NCBI GenBank assembly: GCA_024742875.1 | Contig: JANSXP010000004.1 | Coordinates: 62,001-126,000, forward strand | From: Planctomycetaceae bacterium | GTDB lineage: Bacteria; Planctomycetota; Planctomycetia; Planctomycetales; Planctomycetaceae | Length of the DNA: 64,000 nt | Direction of reading: 5' to 3' | In this document: positions 44,915 to 54,700 of the stretch, piece after piece | How the letters are laid out: the number at the start of each line of letters is the position of its first letter | Position numbering within the stretch: position 1 is the stretch's first letter | Program-made: the position numbers and the translations under genes | Notes under the pieces: model-generated | The model's database searches: none | What the model was told of the DNA's origin: nothing | What the model saw: the letters and a program-made list of their open reading frames with translations, nothing else

Positions 44915-46075
44915 ATGAGTATCACAGCCTCCGCTTCCGAACTGGCCACTGAGCGGCGACCAACAATGACCTACGCCCAGGCACGTCTGTGGGTGGGGAT
45001 CTGCTGCGTTGGCTTTCAGGTCCTGCTCGCGACGACCGCACTGTCGACAGAACTGCCCGAGCGACTGGTGCCGGCTTTGACAGCTCGTTTTGAAAACACG
45101 GGGGTGTCCACGTTTGTCCTGTTCACCCTGCTCGCAGCCATGCTGCTGCCATTTGATGTTTTCGGCGGCTACATTCTGCCGCGGCGTTTTGCGCATACAG
45201 GCCCGACGGCCTTTGTCTTCGCACTGCGCCTGCTGCGAGGGGTCTTCGTGCAGGTGATCATCTTCACAGCGTCGTTTGCACTGTATGGCTGGCTGGGGGC
45301 GGTCTGGGGGACGGCGAGTGTGCTGTCTGCGTTCGCGGCAACGCAGCTGACACTGCTCGCACTGCAGCGGCACGTCGCCGGCTGGACGGCCAGACTGCGG
45401 ACCAGTACTCGCACCTCGTCTGCCATACCGACCGTAATGCACAGCGAGGACACGGGCTTCACGGGCGGCATCACGGGGCTGCCCGGATGGGACCGCGTCG
45501 TAACTCCGCAAGCGTGGCAGGAGACGTATTCTGACGAGCTTCGTGAAGCGGCCGTCATTCGTCGTCAACGGATCGTCACATCCGGTCTGCGGCGGCGGGG
45601 CGTTATGGCAGCCGTAACGTGGAATACCGTTCTGCTGGCGTTCGCCCTTGGGCTGCCCGGTGGCGGTTGCGAGTCACTGGTTGCTCTGGCCAACTCGTTT
45701 CTCTACTTCTCACTGCTGAGTTTTGGAGGTCTGCTGGTGCTGCCTGTGCTGAGCCGACGAGCCGTTTTTGCCGCCGATCACCTGGCGGCGGAGCACAGCG
45801 GAACAGCCATCGCTTCCCAACTGGCGGCACATGCTGATCAGGTGCCAGAGGGAGAGCCGCTGCGTTCCGTCCAAAAGGAGTCCATTTTTCATCCGGTGCC
45901 CTGCGGCGCCAGACGCAGGGCTGCACTGGAGTCAAGCGAACCAGCAACCGGCGGCTTTTGGAATGTGGCCCGCACCGTGCTGTTTTGCTCGTGGGCTTTC
46001 GGCGGTCCGCTGTCACGCAGCGTTCACTGTAACATCGGTCGGCCAGACCTTTGGGTGCTGTTGCCAACGGACTAA
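44915..46075 (+). CDS. Polytopic membrane protein, function unknown
   Basis: A 386-residue membrane protein. Hydrophobic segments are seen at about residues 26-48, 65-90, 100-130, 135-152, 230-250 and 260-285. The central loop 'GITGLPGWDRVVTPQAW' and the C-terminal 'FHPVPCGARRRAALES', then 'VHCNIGRPDLWVLLPTD', read as conserved blocks. The stretch 'SRRAVFAADHLAAEHSG' before the 'HPVP' segment recalls M48 peptidase C-terminal regions, but I find no HExxH zinc motif, so catalytic activity is not supported. It follows the 83-residue gene and precedes a divergent/convergent boundary at 46106. I believe similar proteins occur in other planctomycetes, from memory only. Confidence 0.75.
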   Translation: MSITASASELATERRPTMTYAQARLWVGICCVGFQVLLATTALSTELPERLVPALTARFENTGVSTFVLFTLLAAMLLPFDVFGGYILPRRFAHTGPTAFVFALRLLRGVFVQVIIFTASFALYGWLGAVWGTASVLSAFAATQLTLLALQRHVAGWTARLRTSTRTSSAIPTVMHSEDTGFTGGITGLPGWDRVVTPQAWQETYSDELREAAVIRRQRIVTSGLRRRGVMAAVTWNTVLLAFALGLPGGGCESLVALANSFLYFSLLSFGGLLVLPVLSRRAVFAADHLAAEHSGTAIASQLAAHADQVPEGEPLRSVQKESIFHPVPCGARRRAALESSEPATGGFWNVARTVLFCSWAFGGPLSRSVHCNIGRPDLWVLLPTD

Positions 46076-46105
46076 AGACGGCCGCGAATGGACCTCCTCG
46101 GGGAG

Positions 46106-46522
46106 TTAATCAATCTGAAACGACAGGCTGCGAAGACGAGCCGCCCCGCCGAAAAACAGATGCGTGTTTTTCTCGTGCAGTACGGGCACAAACTCGCGAA
46201 GGCTGGGAATCGTCCGCTGCATATCATCGGGCGAAGGGCCGTCGTTATCGGCATCGATTTCAAAACTCAGCCGGTCGCCACGTTTGCGAATGCGGACAAG
46301 GTGCGGGCCGACAGATGTCAGTCTGCCCAGCGGTGTGCCGTAAGACACCGGGCGGTTGGACAGGCCAATTTCTCCCTTGAGCTGCAGGGCCGTCATCCGC
46401 AGATAAGCGGCGCGTTTCGGTTCTTCGCAGGCCGCTCGGTCCTGCGTACCGATACCCACGAAATACATCTGGCCTCCAACACAGCACACGCCGCCCGAGT
46501 TGGTCGTCCAAATGGGCCACAC
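46106..46522 (-). CDS. Hypothetical protein, 138 residues, possibly an N-terminally truncated remnant
   Basis: The frame encodes a beta-rich, protein-like sequence ('AAYLRMTALQLKGEIGLS', 'VGPHLVRIRKRGDRLSFEID', 'REFVPVLHEKNTHLFFGGAA', 'RLRSLSFQID'), resembling the last part of a concanavalin-like sandwich domain. It begins almost immediately after an in-frame TGA, at a GTG with no ribosome binding site and no signal peptide. This suggests the 5' part of the gene has been lost or lies in another phase. I cannot name the family. It converges with the membrane-protein gene and diverges from the gene at 46744. Confidence 0.5.
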   Translation of the reverse strand: MWPIWTTNSGGVCCVGGQMYFVGIGTQDRAACEEPKRAAYLRMTALQLKGEIGLSNRPVSYGTPLGRLTSVGPHLVRIRKRGDRLSFEIDADNDGPSPDDMQRTIPSLREFVPVLHEKNTHLFFGGAARLRSLSFQID

Positions 46523-46743
46523 GTGTCACCGAATCAACTTTCATCCACAGCCACTGCGTCATGGCATGGCATCCCACGGCCGATAAGACAGGTTACTCAG
46601 CACAGGTGACCAGCGGACAGCCCGGGGGCAGGAGAATCCCGCAAATCAGCCCCTGAAATGCCTCCGTCCTTCGTTTTGGGAGGGATGTCGGAGAAAATGG
46701 AGGCTCTTGAACTGCTGCCATACTGTTTATTCTGAGGATCACC

Positions 46744-47727
46744 ATGTTCCGCCGGAAACTTATCCGTGAACTCAAGCTTTCTCAGGGCCGGACGCTGCAG
46801 GAGCTGGCGGATCGGGAAGGCATTGCCACAGCTGATGCCCGGCAGATCGGCACAGACGTCTTCGAATCGCTGTGTCGTCGGGCGGTCGCAGACAATGTGA
46901 TCAATCCCCAGGAACGCCGATTTTTGAAACGGGCCGCACGACAGCTGGGCTTTTCGCCCGCCCATCGCAACCGACTGATTCGCAGCGTTAGTGCCACACA
47001 CATTGCCGAGATCGAACAGGGCGCCCAACTGCTCGGCGGAATGATCGAAGCGGAAGCCGAAGAACTGAACGTGCTTCGCGAAGCCGTGGGGCTGCCGCTT
47101 CGATTGAACGAAAACACCCAAACGGCAAACGCGGCCGCAGACGAGCCGACTGTTTCTCCTCTTCAGCGGCGATTGACCCGCTCACACAGGATACTTCTGG
47201 CATTTGGTGGTGTGCTGGCGGTGTGCAGCGTGGCGGCTGTCGGCGTAGTGATCTGGCTGTTTGCCGGTCATGGACCACGGAACTCCAGCCAAACGCTGAC
47301 TGTGGTGGGAGTGACGATCGGCTGGGTTCTGTCCATGGGACTGTTTTACGCCTGGAAGAGTCAGCACGCCGTGCTGGTGAATAAGCTGTCGATTCGAATC
47401 CTGGTCGTCCACGTGCTGTCGCGGGATCGAACCGAAAACGTGGCCTACTCGCAGCGGACTTATCACGACGAAGAAGAAGGCGTCGTTCGGAGCGTCAAAG
47501 ACCCGGGCTACTGCGCATCCACCTTTGGCTACACTGTGTACTGCGAAGGCATTGGCGATGTCAGTGTCCGTCGCAAACTGTATTTTCAACTGGATCCGGG
47601 GGAATGCTATCTCGTCAGCATCAATACGATCGGCCCACCGGAGATCAGCAAGGTGATCCGCTCAGCTGACGTTCAGGAGTATGCCGTCCAGCAGGCTGGG
47701 AAAGGCGCAGCGGGCAGGTGTGGATGA
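46744..47727 (+). CDS. Membrane protein with helical N-terminal domain
   Basis: A 327-residue protein. Residues 1-120 are helical and charged, with 'NVINPQERRFLKRAARQLGF' and a pattern reminiscent of tellurite-resistance TerB-like helical domains; that is a resemblance, not an assignment. Two membrane segments follow (about 150-178 and 185-207), then a C-terminal soluble domain rich in beta strands ('VAYSQRTYHDEEEGVVRSVK', 'ASTFGYTVYCEGIGDVSVRR', 'KLYFQLDPGECYLVSINTIG'). GAGG precedes the ATG. No family name is known to me. It could be a sensor or a scaffold at the membrane. Confidence 0.75.
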   Translation: MFRRKLIRELKLSQGRTLQELADREGIATADARQIGTDVFESLCRRAVADNVINPQERRFLKRAARQLGFSPAHRNRLIRSVSATHIAEIEQGAQLLGGMIEAEAEELNVLREAVGLPLRLNENTQTANAAADEPTVSPLQRRLTRSHRILLAFGGVLAVCSVAAVGVVIWLFAGHGPRNSSQTLTVVGVTIGWVLSMGLFYAWKSQHAVLVNKLSIRILVVHVLSRDRTENVAYSQRTYHDEEEGVVRSVKDPGYCASTFGYTVYCEGIGDVSVRRKLYFQLDPGECYLVSINTIGPPEISKVIRSADVQEYAVQQAGKGAAGRCG

Positions 47728-47927
47728 AACGAAACTGAGCCAAGCTGGAATGTCAATCGGACAGACATGAGAGAAAAGCGGAATGCTGACGGTGACGGGT
47801 ACCGTGACGCCGTCTATCGTTTGCCCGTGTTCGCTGAGTACCCATGTCTTGAGGTGTTCTACAGCTCAGCGATACATCTGGCCACTTTCTCGACGTACGC
47901 GGGCAGTTGTCTTTTCTTTGACAGGCC

Positions 47928-48512
47928 ATGAATCAGCAAACGAAAATTCGGAGTTTCTGGTCGTGGTTTGAGTGCCACCTGACAGAAATTACCAGGGCGT
48001 GCGAGCAGAGCGACACCGCGTGGCTGAATCACGCGATCACCCCTCAGGTCCGCGATCTGGGACCGTCCATCAACTGGGAATTCGGACCGTACCACAATCC
48101 GGATCAGACATTCGTCCTGTCACCAACTGTCCGCGAGAACCTGCCGATCACACGAGCTGCCGCCGCAGCGGCCCCGGTCATTGATGGCTGGCACTTCCTC
48201 CCCGCACGCCCTCGCAAGCCACTTCAGCAACTGGTATTCGAAGCGCGGGGGATCACCGTGTCCGCCGATGGCTGGCAATACGCACTGACATCGTACAACG
48301 ATGGCGAATTTGTGGACGTGGCGATCGTACTGGACCACCCAATCGACCACGCACAGCTGTTTGCCGAACTGGTCGTCGAGGCGCTTGTTGGTGAACAGCG
48401 ACGACTGGAAAGGATTGGCCAACTGACCACCACTCACCTGTCTTCAACGCCACGAGACCAACTGACCGACGTACAGCATCTGCACGACCATCTGAATCTG
48501 GTGCTCCGCTGA
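47928..48512 (+). CDS. Hypothetical protein, 194 residues
   Basis: A soluble 194-residue protein of no recognised family. It has a plausible fold: 'TKIRSFWSWFECHLTEITRA' as N-terminal helix, then strands 'DLGPSINWEFGPYHNPDQTF' and 'QQLVFEARGITVSADGWQYA', and a C-terminal helical segment 'AQLFAELVVEALVGEQRRLE'. The arrangement, a small domain containing paired aromatic positions and an acidic segment, recalls immunity-type proteins of bacterial toxin systems, but I see no toxin gene. The ATG follows AGG. It converges with the formylglycine-generating enzyme gene ending at 48540. Confidence 0.65.
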   Translation: MNQQTKIRSFWSWFECHLTEITRACEQSDTAWLNHAITPQVRDLGPSINWEFGPYHNPDQTFVLSPTVRENLPITRAAAAAAPVIDGWHFLPARPRKPLQQLVFEARGITVSADGWQYALTSYNDGEFVDVAIVLDHPIDHAQLFAELVVEALVGEQRRLERIGQLTTTHLSSTPRDQLTDVQHLHDHLNLVLR

Positions 48513-48539
48513 AACCAGCGCGATCATCTCAAACGAAGA

Positions 48540-49346
48540 TCAGTCGCAGGAGCCTGCAGGCGGATGTTCGCGTAGCACGCGAAACCCCACATCGCTGGTC
48601 GCCATTGTCGGGTCTCGATAGAACCGAGTCGCTGACCGGCACAGATCGGCCGAACAGTGCCAGCTGCCACCGCGAATCACACGCTGCCGGCCCAGAGCGG
48701 GTCCTGTCGGATCGACCGTCTCCGCAGGATGCGGTGTGTACCAGTCCGCGCACCACTCCCACTGATTGCCGTGCATGTCATGCAGCCCGAAAGCATTTGG
48801 TAGTTTTCGCGCCACAGGGTGGGCGTACACGGCTCCCACGGCCATCGTGTTCGCTTCGCAGAACGCGTGCCGCGGCAGTTCATCAGCGTCCACGCCAAAC
48901 GAGTATGCGGTCTGAGTCCCCGCTCGACAGGCACACTCCCATTCCGCCTCAGTGGGCAGACGGTAGACGCGATTCTCCAGTCGACTCAGTTTCCGACAGA
49001 ATGCCACTGCCTGGTGCCAGTTCACATAGGCGGCCGGACGATCGGGTCCCAGCTTCACCGAACGCTTCCCCCGCCACGGAGCAGTCTTCATCACGACAGT
49101 CCACTGCTGCTGAGTGACTTCCGTTTGGCTGATCAGAAACGGGCGAGTGATCGTCACCTGTCGCGGCCGTTCATCCGTGCGTTTCCCGGACTCTGCCGAC
49201 GGTGCGCCCATCGTGAACGTGCCGGCAGAAACGGGCCGCAGCACGATGTCGACTGAGTTTCTCAGAACTTTCGACTCATTGCCTCGTGCGGTGCCAGGTT
49301 CATCGGCAAACGCGAATACGCACAGCATCAGCGCAACACAGGTCAT
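48540..49346 (-). CDS. Formylglycine-generating enzyme (sulfatase-modifying), exported
   Basis: A 268-residue FGE/SUMF1-type protein. Members with the paired active-site Cys oxidise the Cys of C-x-P-x-R in sulfatases to formylglycine, using oxygen and copper. Visible blocks are 'VSAGTFTMGA' at the start of the domain, 'ISQTEVTQQQW', 'PAAYVNWHQAVAFCRKLS', 'YRLPTEAEWECACRAGT', 'GLHDMHGNQWEWCADWY' and 'RVIRGGSWHCSADLCRSATR'. The last contains C231 and C236 at the same four-residue spacing as the catalytic pair of bacterial aerobic FGE. The ATG at 49346 follows AGGAG and starts a signal peptide ('TCVALMLCVFAFA'). It could alternatively be one of the many FGE-fold proteins with other roles, but the Cys pair and six sulfatases nearby favour maturation. 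Confidence 0.85.
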   Translation of the reverse strand: MTCVALMLCVFAFADEPGTARGNESKVLRNSVDIVLRPVSAGTFTMGAPSAESGKRTDERPRQVTITRPFLISQTEVTQQQWTVVMKTAPWRGKRSVKLGPDRPAAYVNWHQAVAFCRKLSRLENRVYRLPTEAEWECACRAGTQTAYSFGVDADELPRHAFCEANTMAVGAVYAHPVARKLPNAFGLHDMHGNQWEWCADWYTPHPAETVDPTGPALGRQRVIRGGSWHCSADLCRSATRFYRDPTMATSDVGFRVLREHPPAGSCD

Positions 49347-49544
49347 AATTCTCCTGCACTCAGCCAGCATTTCCCCGCCCCCATCATGGCCAGTGAATCA
49401 TCAAAATTGCAACCGATCGTTCGTCCAGCATTCGACAACCTCATTGTGCCACTGATGATATCTGACCACAATTCAGAACGGGCGGACTCCTGGGCACAGG
49501 GAGTCCGACAAACGGATCCCACATGTCGTTTGAAACTGTCTGAG

Positions 49545-50786
49545 ATGTCTGACCCGATCGCCAACAGCAGCGTCGTGATTGCCGCCACTGCCATTACGCT
49601 GCTGGTCCTGTTTCTGCCACGCGTCGTCAACTCGACCACGTGGCGAGCAACCGTCACGCCGCTGGCTTCCATCATTGGCAGCGGCTTTCTCGTACTCGGT
49701 CCCATCTTAAAGCACGGCTTCGGTGAATGGGGCATCCTGGTGATGGGTTTGCTGTGTGGCATCGCCTACCTTTTTGGTGAAGCCATCCGTTTCAATATCG
49801 CCCAGTACGAGCAGTACAAAAAGCAGACGTTGCAGGGCGAAACAGGCTCGTTGGGTGCCATCCCCGGCCTGGCGCAGCGACTGGAATCTCTGGCGTCCAT
49901 CGCCCTCACGATCGCCTACGTGGTGTCCATCGCCTACTACCTGAATCTGTTTGGCGCTTTTGCCGTCAGCATGACGTCGGTGGATGATGAAACGCACGCG
50001 CGGATCGTCACAACAGCCGCCCTTGCATTTGTCGGTGGATTTGGGTGGCTGAAGGGATTTTCCGCGCTGGAACGGCTCGAAGAAGGCACGGTCGGGCTGA
50101 AACTGGCCATCATCTGCGGTCTGCTGGTGGGGTTTGTCGCGTTTTTCATCGAACGACTGCGAGGCGACGGCCTGTATTCTTCCCCCGATATCCCCTTCGA
50201 CTGGCAAACCCTCACCGTCGCTCTGGGGCTGGTGATCACGGTGCAGGGGTTCGAAACATCCCGCTATCTGGGGGGCGAGTTTGATGGGGCCACCCGCATT
50301 CGCACGATGAAAATGTCGCAGTGGATTTCCACCAGCATCTACGTCGTCTACATCGCTCTCACCACCTACTGTTTCACCGACGACCAGGTGCCCGAGAGTG
50401 AGACGGGCATTATTGGCATGACCCAACTGGTGGCCCCTGTGCTGCCGGTGCTGCTGGTGGTTGCCGCATTGGCCGCGCAGTTCAGTGCGGCCGTGGCAGA
50501 CACGGGCGGCTGCGGCGGGCTCACCGAGGAAGTGACTGGCGGCAAAGTGAAGTCCGGCACCGCTTTTCTGATCATCGCTGCTGTTGGCATCGCACTGACC
50601 TGGGTGGCCGACATCTACTCGATCATCGCCTATGCGTCTCGGGCGTTTGCCGCTTACTACACGCTGCAGTGCGGCGTGGCGTCCGTTTTTGCCCGTCGAC
50701 AGGGACAGACGCTGCGGACTCTCTGGTACACCGCGCTGTCTGCGTTTGCCGTTTGCATCGTGATCTTTGGCAGTCCGGCCGAATGA
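49545..50786 (+). CDS. APC-like polytopic transporter, substrate unknown
   Basis: A 413-residue membrane protein with about 11 hydrophobic segments, the first at residues 7-25. The layout ('ASIIGSGFLVLGPILKHGFG' early, 'GLKLAIICGLLVGFVAFF' mid-protein, 'VQGFETSRYLGGEFDGATR' then 'PVLLVVAALAAQFSAAVADT') resembles amino-acid/polyamine/organocation transporters. The GFE(T)SRYLG block is like the conserved G-F-x-E of that superfamily. The substrate cannot be told. The start at 49545 is preferred to earlier in-frame ATGs because it begins just before the first membrane segment. An Imm11-like gene starts one base after its stop, so they are co-transcribed. Confidence 0.75.
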   Translation: MSDPIANSSVVIAATAITLLVLFLPRVVNSTTWRATVTPLASIIGSGFLVLGPILKHGFGEWGILVMGLLCGIAYLFGEAIRFNIAQYEQYKKQTLQGETGSLGAIPGLAQRLESLASIALTIAYVVSIAYYLNLFGAFAVSMTSVDDETHARIVTTAALAFVGGFGWLKGFSALERLEEGTVGLKLAIICGLLVGFVAFFIERLRGDGLYSSPDIPFDWQTLTVALGLVITVQGFETSRYLGGEFDGATRIRTMKMSQWISTSIYVVYIALTTYCFTDDQVPESETGIIGMTQLVAPVLPVLLVVAALAAQFSAAVADTGGCGGLTEEVTGGKVKSGTAFLIIAAVGIALTWVADIYSIIAYASRAFAAYYTLQCGVASVFARRQGQTLRTLWYTALSAFAVCIVIFGSPAE

Positions 50787-50787
50787 C

Positions 50788-51714
50788 ATGCACGCGCTGT
50801 TCACCATCAAACCCATTTTCGATGATGCCCGCTACGGACGCTTCTTCCTCTCCGAAGACGAACCGTCGGTGCTGGGGCGCACATCGCTGGCGGCCGATCT
50901 GAACGCCGAACCGAGTTTCGCGGACGGGCGACCGATTCCCTCACTCAAAGACGTCTGGCCGACGCCCACGGTGTCCGGAGACATCGGCGACAGCAACGAC
51001 TATCCCTCGATCTACCCGTGGCCAGTGTTCAGCGGCCGGGCGATCAGCCTGCTGAAACCTCTGCTTTCGCCATACGGAGAGTTTCTGCCACTGAATACGC
51101 CGATCGGACAGTTCTCTGTCTTTCACGTTCGCACTGTTCACGATGTGCTGGACACTCGCGCTTCCGCTATTGTGTTTGATCACGGCTCTGACCGACGGGC
51201 GCTGGCTGTAGAGCATTTCGTTCCTGTGGCATCAAAGCTGGCAGCGGTCACCAGTGACATCTTTCGCATTCCGCAGTTGCCCCAGGAGACATTCGTCAGC
51301 CCTCGGGTGTACGAACTGATGCGGGACAGTGACCTGGAGGGGATGGAGTTTTATCGTGCTTACCCTGTGCGGGCGCATGAGCCGATCTGGTACGCCCATC
51401 CGTTTACCGGTCCCTCGGATCAGCCGCCGGCAGCGCTATACGGCCTGCGACTGGAGTTTTCTCTGAAGCAGGCAGAGCCGTCTGTCGTGGAATCACGTCG
51501 CTTCGCAAACGTCAGTCAGGAAATCGCCTGCGTTGTGGCAAAGCAGGCCGCCTGTGAACTGCGATCACCGGTTCCCGGCCCCGGTCGGCTGCTGCTGGAA
51601 GTCACCTGCGGCCATCAAACAACACTGCAGTCGCTGCAGTCAGAGCTGATCGACTATCTGCGTCAGCAGAAGTGGTGGACGGCACAGCACACCTGCGAAC
51701 TGCTGACAGACTGA
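50788..51714 (+). CDS. Imm11/DUF1629-like protein, function unknown
   Basis: A 308-residue soluble protein. Residues about 145-200 include 'TSDIFRIPQLPQETFVSPRV' and 'YELMRDSDLEGMEFYRAYPV', which resemble Imm11/DUF1629-type domains that accompany toxins in some bacteria. This is a by-eye resemblance. The N-terminal part ('ALFTIKPIFDDARYGRFFLS') and the C-terminal part ('SRRFANVSQEIACVVAKQAA') look independently folded. Its ATG comes one base after the stop of the transporter gene, implying coupled expression. No toxin is seen nearby, so an immunity role is speculative. Confidence 0.6.
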   Translation: MHALFTIKPIFDDARYGRFFLSEDEPSVLGRTSLAADLNAEPSFADGRPIPSLKDVWPTPTVSGDIGDSNDYPSIYPWPVFSGRAISLLKPLLSPYGEFLPLNTPIGQFSVFHVRTVHDVLDTRASAIVFDHGSDRRALAVEHFVPVASKLAAVTSDIFRIPQLPQETFVSPRVYELMRDSDLEGMEFYRAYPVRAHEPIWYAHPFTGPSDQPPAALYGLRLEFSLKQAEPSVVESRRFANVSQEIACVVAKQAACELRSPVPGPGRLLLEVTCGHQTTLQSLQSELIDYLRQQKWWTAQHTCELLTD

Positions 51715-51768
51715 ACAGTAGCCGTTGTACGCGGTCCGCAGGCCTTTTGACGAACGTCTCAGCGTCCC

Positions 51769-54700
51769 TCAGAACGCGCGATACAGGCCAAACCAGAAGA
51801 CGCCCGTGTCGTTGGTGACCGAGTAGCCGTATTCCGTCCGCACGGTCAGGTTCTCGACCAGGCTCAGCAAAGGAATCTGCCAGTAAAGTCCCAGGCCCAC
51901 CGCGTGGTCGACCTTTCCCTGAGCCTGATCCAGCAGATACGAACGGCCCACGTCATAAAACAGCGAGCCGTTGATCGAATGCAGCGCGGCCGTGTTGTCC
52001 AGCACTTCCATGTCCAAATCACTGACAATGGGAAATCGCCATTCCAGCGACGACAGCCAGAACGCGTTGCCCTCGGTCGCAACCGCTTCGCGTCCTCGAA
52101 ATCGACCGGGGCCGCCGAAGCGGAAGTGCTCGCCGTTGTCGTTCCACCCATAACCGCCCGCAATTCGCCCGGCCACGCGCGTGCGTCGCAGCCAGCCGTC
52201 GGCAAACGACAGTCGCTGCACGATGCTCATCTGGCCGGACACACGATCATAGGAAGCCCCGCCACCGAACGCCTGAAAGCCGTGTTCGTAGTTGGCGTCA
52301 ATCTTCATACCACGATCCGGATTCCAATAGGGCAGCTGCGAATCGGCGTGATAGTCAATGCCGAACGCCCGCACGTTGTCGAACTGCTCGATGCGGGGAT
52401 CGGGATTGATGGTGTTGTCTTCATCGGGAAAGAAGTTGTCACCAAACCGCGTGTAAAAATCGATGTAGCTGAGATTGGGATAGATCAGACTGGTCGTGTA
52501 GTTGATCACGCGCCGCAGCGCGATGCGGGCCTGGTGTCCGGGATCATTGGCCAGTGTGGACAGCAGCGCGTGTTCGTAGCGAGCCATCAGCTGCCAGTTG
52601 GAGTTGGGCACATTGTAAAAGACGGCATCAATGCCGGCTGAAATGTGATCGTCGTTGCGGGTTGCGGTGGCGGCCGTGTAGGCCAGAAAGGGCGAGATGC
52701 GATAGCGATTGCCGGCAATCGCCGAAGCTCGCAATCCAATGCGACCGTCCTGATCAATGCCGAAGCCAGCCACCAGGCCGTGCTGATTCCACGGCTGCAT
52801 CAGGGCCGCTTCATCAACCGGTGTGTACAGCGGACTCACGCGGACCTGGTAGCTGGGTCGCCACGAATTGTTGTACGGATCCACATCCACCAGATAGCCG
52901 TCCGGATCCAGCGTCAGCTGTGTGGGCTCGTGGGGTGACGTGAGCGACACCAGCCACTCTCGATCCGAGCGGCGGGTGACACGAATCTCATCGGAGCCGC
53001 CGCGAGCCGCCGCGGACAGGCTGGGAATTCGCAAAGGAGCCGCGTCACTGTCAAACTGAATCTCCAGATCCAGATCCGCATCGATGGACTCCGACTGCGT
53101 CACGACCGCTTCGGTCACATAGCCGCCCTCCGTCTTTGTGACCTCCACGTCCTGGACGCTCCAGTCCGGCTGCACGTTGCTTTCCAGCCACGTCTTGAAA
53201 AACGGGGTCCAGTCTTCCCCCGTCCAGACTTCCAGTTCGCGTTTGAAGTCAGCCACCCGCAGCACACGAAAGCGGTAGCGACCGTAAACGTGTTTCATGA
53301 ATCGCAGAAATTCGTCGCGGCCCATGCGTTTTTGAATCATGCCCGTCACGCGGGCACCTTTGTCGTACACCAGCGAAAACAAATTGTGCAGGTGGCCAAC
53401 GTCATCCAGCGTGCCGTTGGCAATGCCCTCTCCACCGCGGCCGCGATAAGCGTCGTAGCCACTGTGCACGAGACTGCGATACTGAATGTTGGGAAACTGA
53501 AACGGGCCGTAGCCGGGAAACTCCAGCACCTCGGCGTCCCGCCCGTACTTCTCTTCCATCTTCAGGCGTGTGAACCAGGTGACCAGACCTTCGTCCATCC
53601 ACGGTTCATGGTAGCCGTCTGTCCCCACGGCCGAGTACCACCACTGGTGGCAGATCTCGTGACTGACCAGGTGCTCCACATAGCGTGCCGCGTACTTTGG
53701 CGTGTCAAAAATTCGCGCGTCCACCATGACGACCCCGGACGACTCGTTGCCATTCCAGCCAAAGTACGACTCGGTGAGCTCGAATTCTCGATACGGATAA
53801 GGGCCAAACCACTGTTCATATAGCTGGATGGACTCCACAGCCGTCTGCAGCGCCACTTCCGCGTGCTCTTTGTGATCGGGCAGATAGAGCACCCGAATCG
53901 GAGTCTGGCCCGCCTGACCGCGGAGCACGGACAGTTCACTGCTGCAGATCACGGTGAAGTCCCGCAGACCGTCTCCGCGAATCTGGAGCGTCTGGTAACC
54001 GCTGGCATCTTTCGATCGCTGCACCACATGGCCGCCAGTCACCACGCGCTGATCGGCGGGCAGCCGCAGCTTGACCCGGTAATCACCCACCTCGTTGAAC
54101 CACGGTTGATGCCACGGGATGTAGGGCACCGGTTGCCAGTCCTCGCCGGAGTGGAAGGCCAGTACGGGATACCAGTTGAGCAGATTGGTCACACCACGGT
54201 GCTGTCCAAGCCGCCCCATCACGGGAGGGATATCGATCCAGAAGGCGATTTTGACACAGACCGACTCTCCGGGAGCGACAGCGTTCGGCAGTTGCACATA
54301 CAGATGCGTGTCGTGCTCCGGATCGAACGAGGCTTTGACCCGCTCTCCCTGGACCGTGGTGGCCGTCAAATGAAAACGATGGCCTTCGTAGTCGATCGAA
54401 CCTTCCGGCTCCAGACGCAGCGACTCAACCGTGCGTTCTCCGGCGGCGATCATTTCTTTCGACAGCGTGTGATTGGAAGGCACCTGAAACACGAGGCGGT
54501 CAGTCGCACGACGGCCGGAGTTCGTCCACGTCACGGTCTCAGAAACCTGCACACGGCGTTTGGAGGGCTCCAGCAGGATGTCCAGCTCGTAGTGATTGCG
54601 GGCCGCAGGCGTTGCGGCTGGGGCAGCACCGTGATTTGCAGTGACTGACCGTGCGTCCGCCGCTGTTGAGGCCGCACGGCGTTCGACGGTTGCGTCAGCG

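Noticed and set aside
44915-46075. Calling the membrane protein an M48 peptidase
   Set aside because: It has M48-like C-terminal segments but no HExxH zinc motif anywhere in the sequence.
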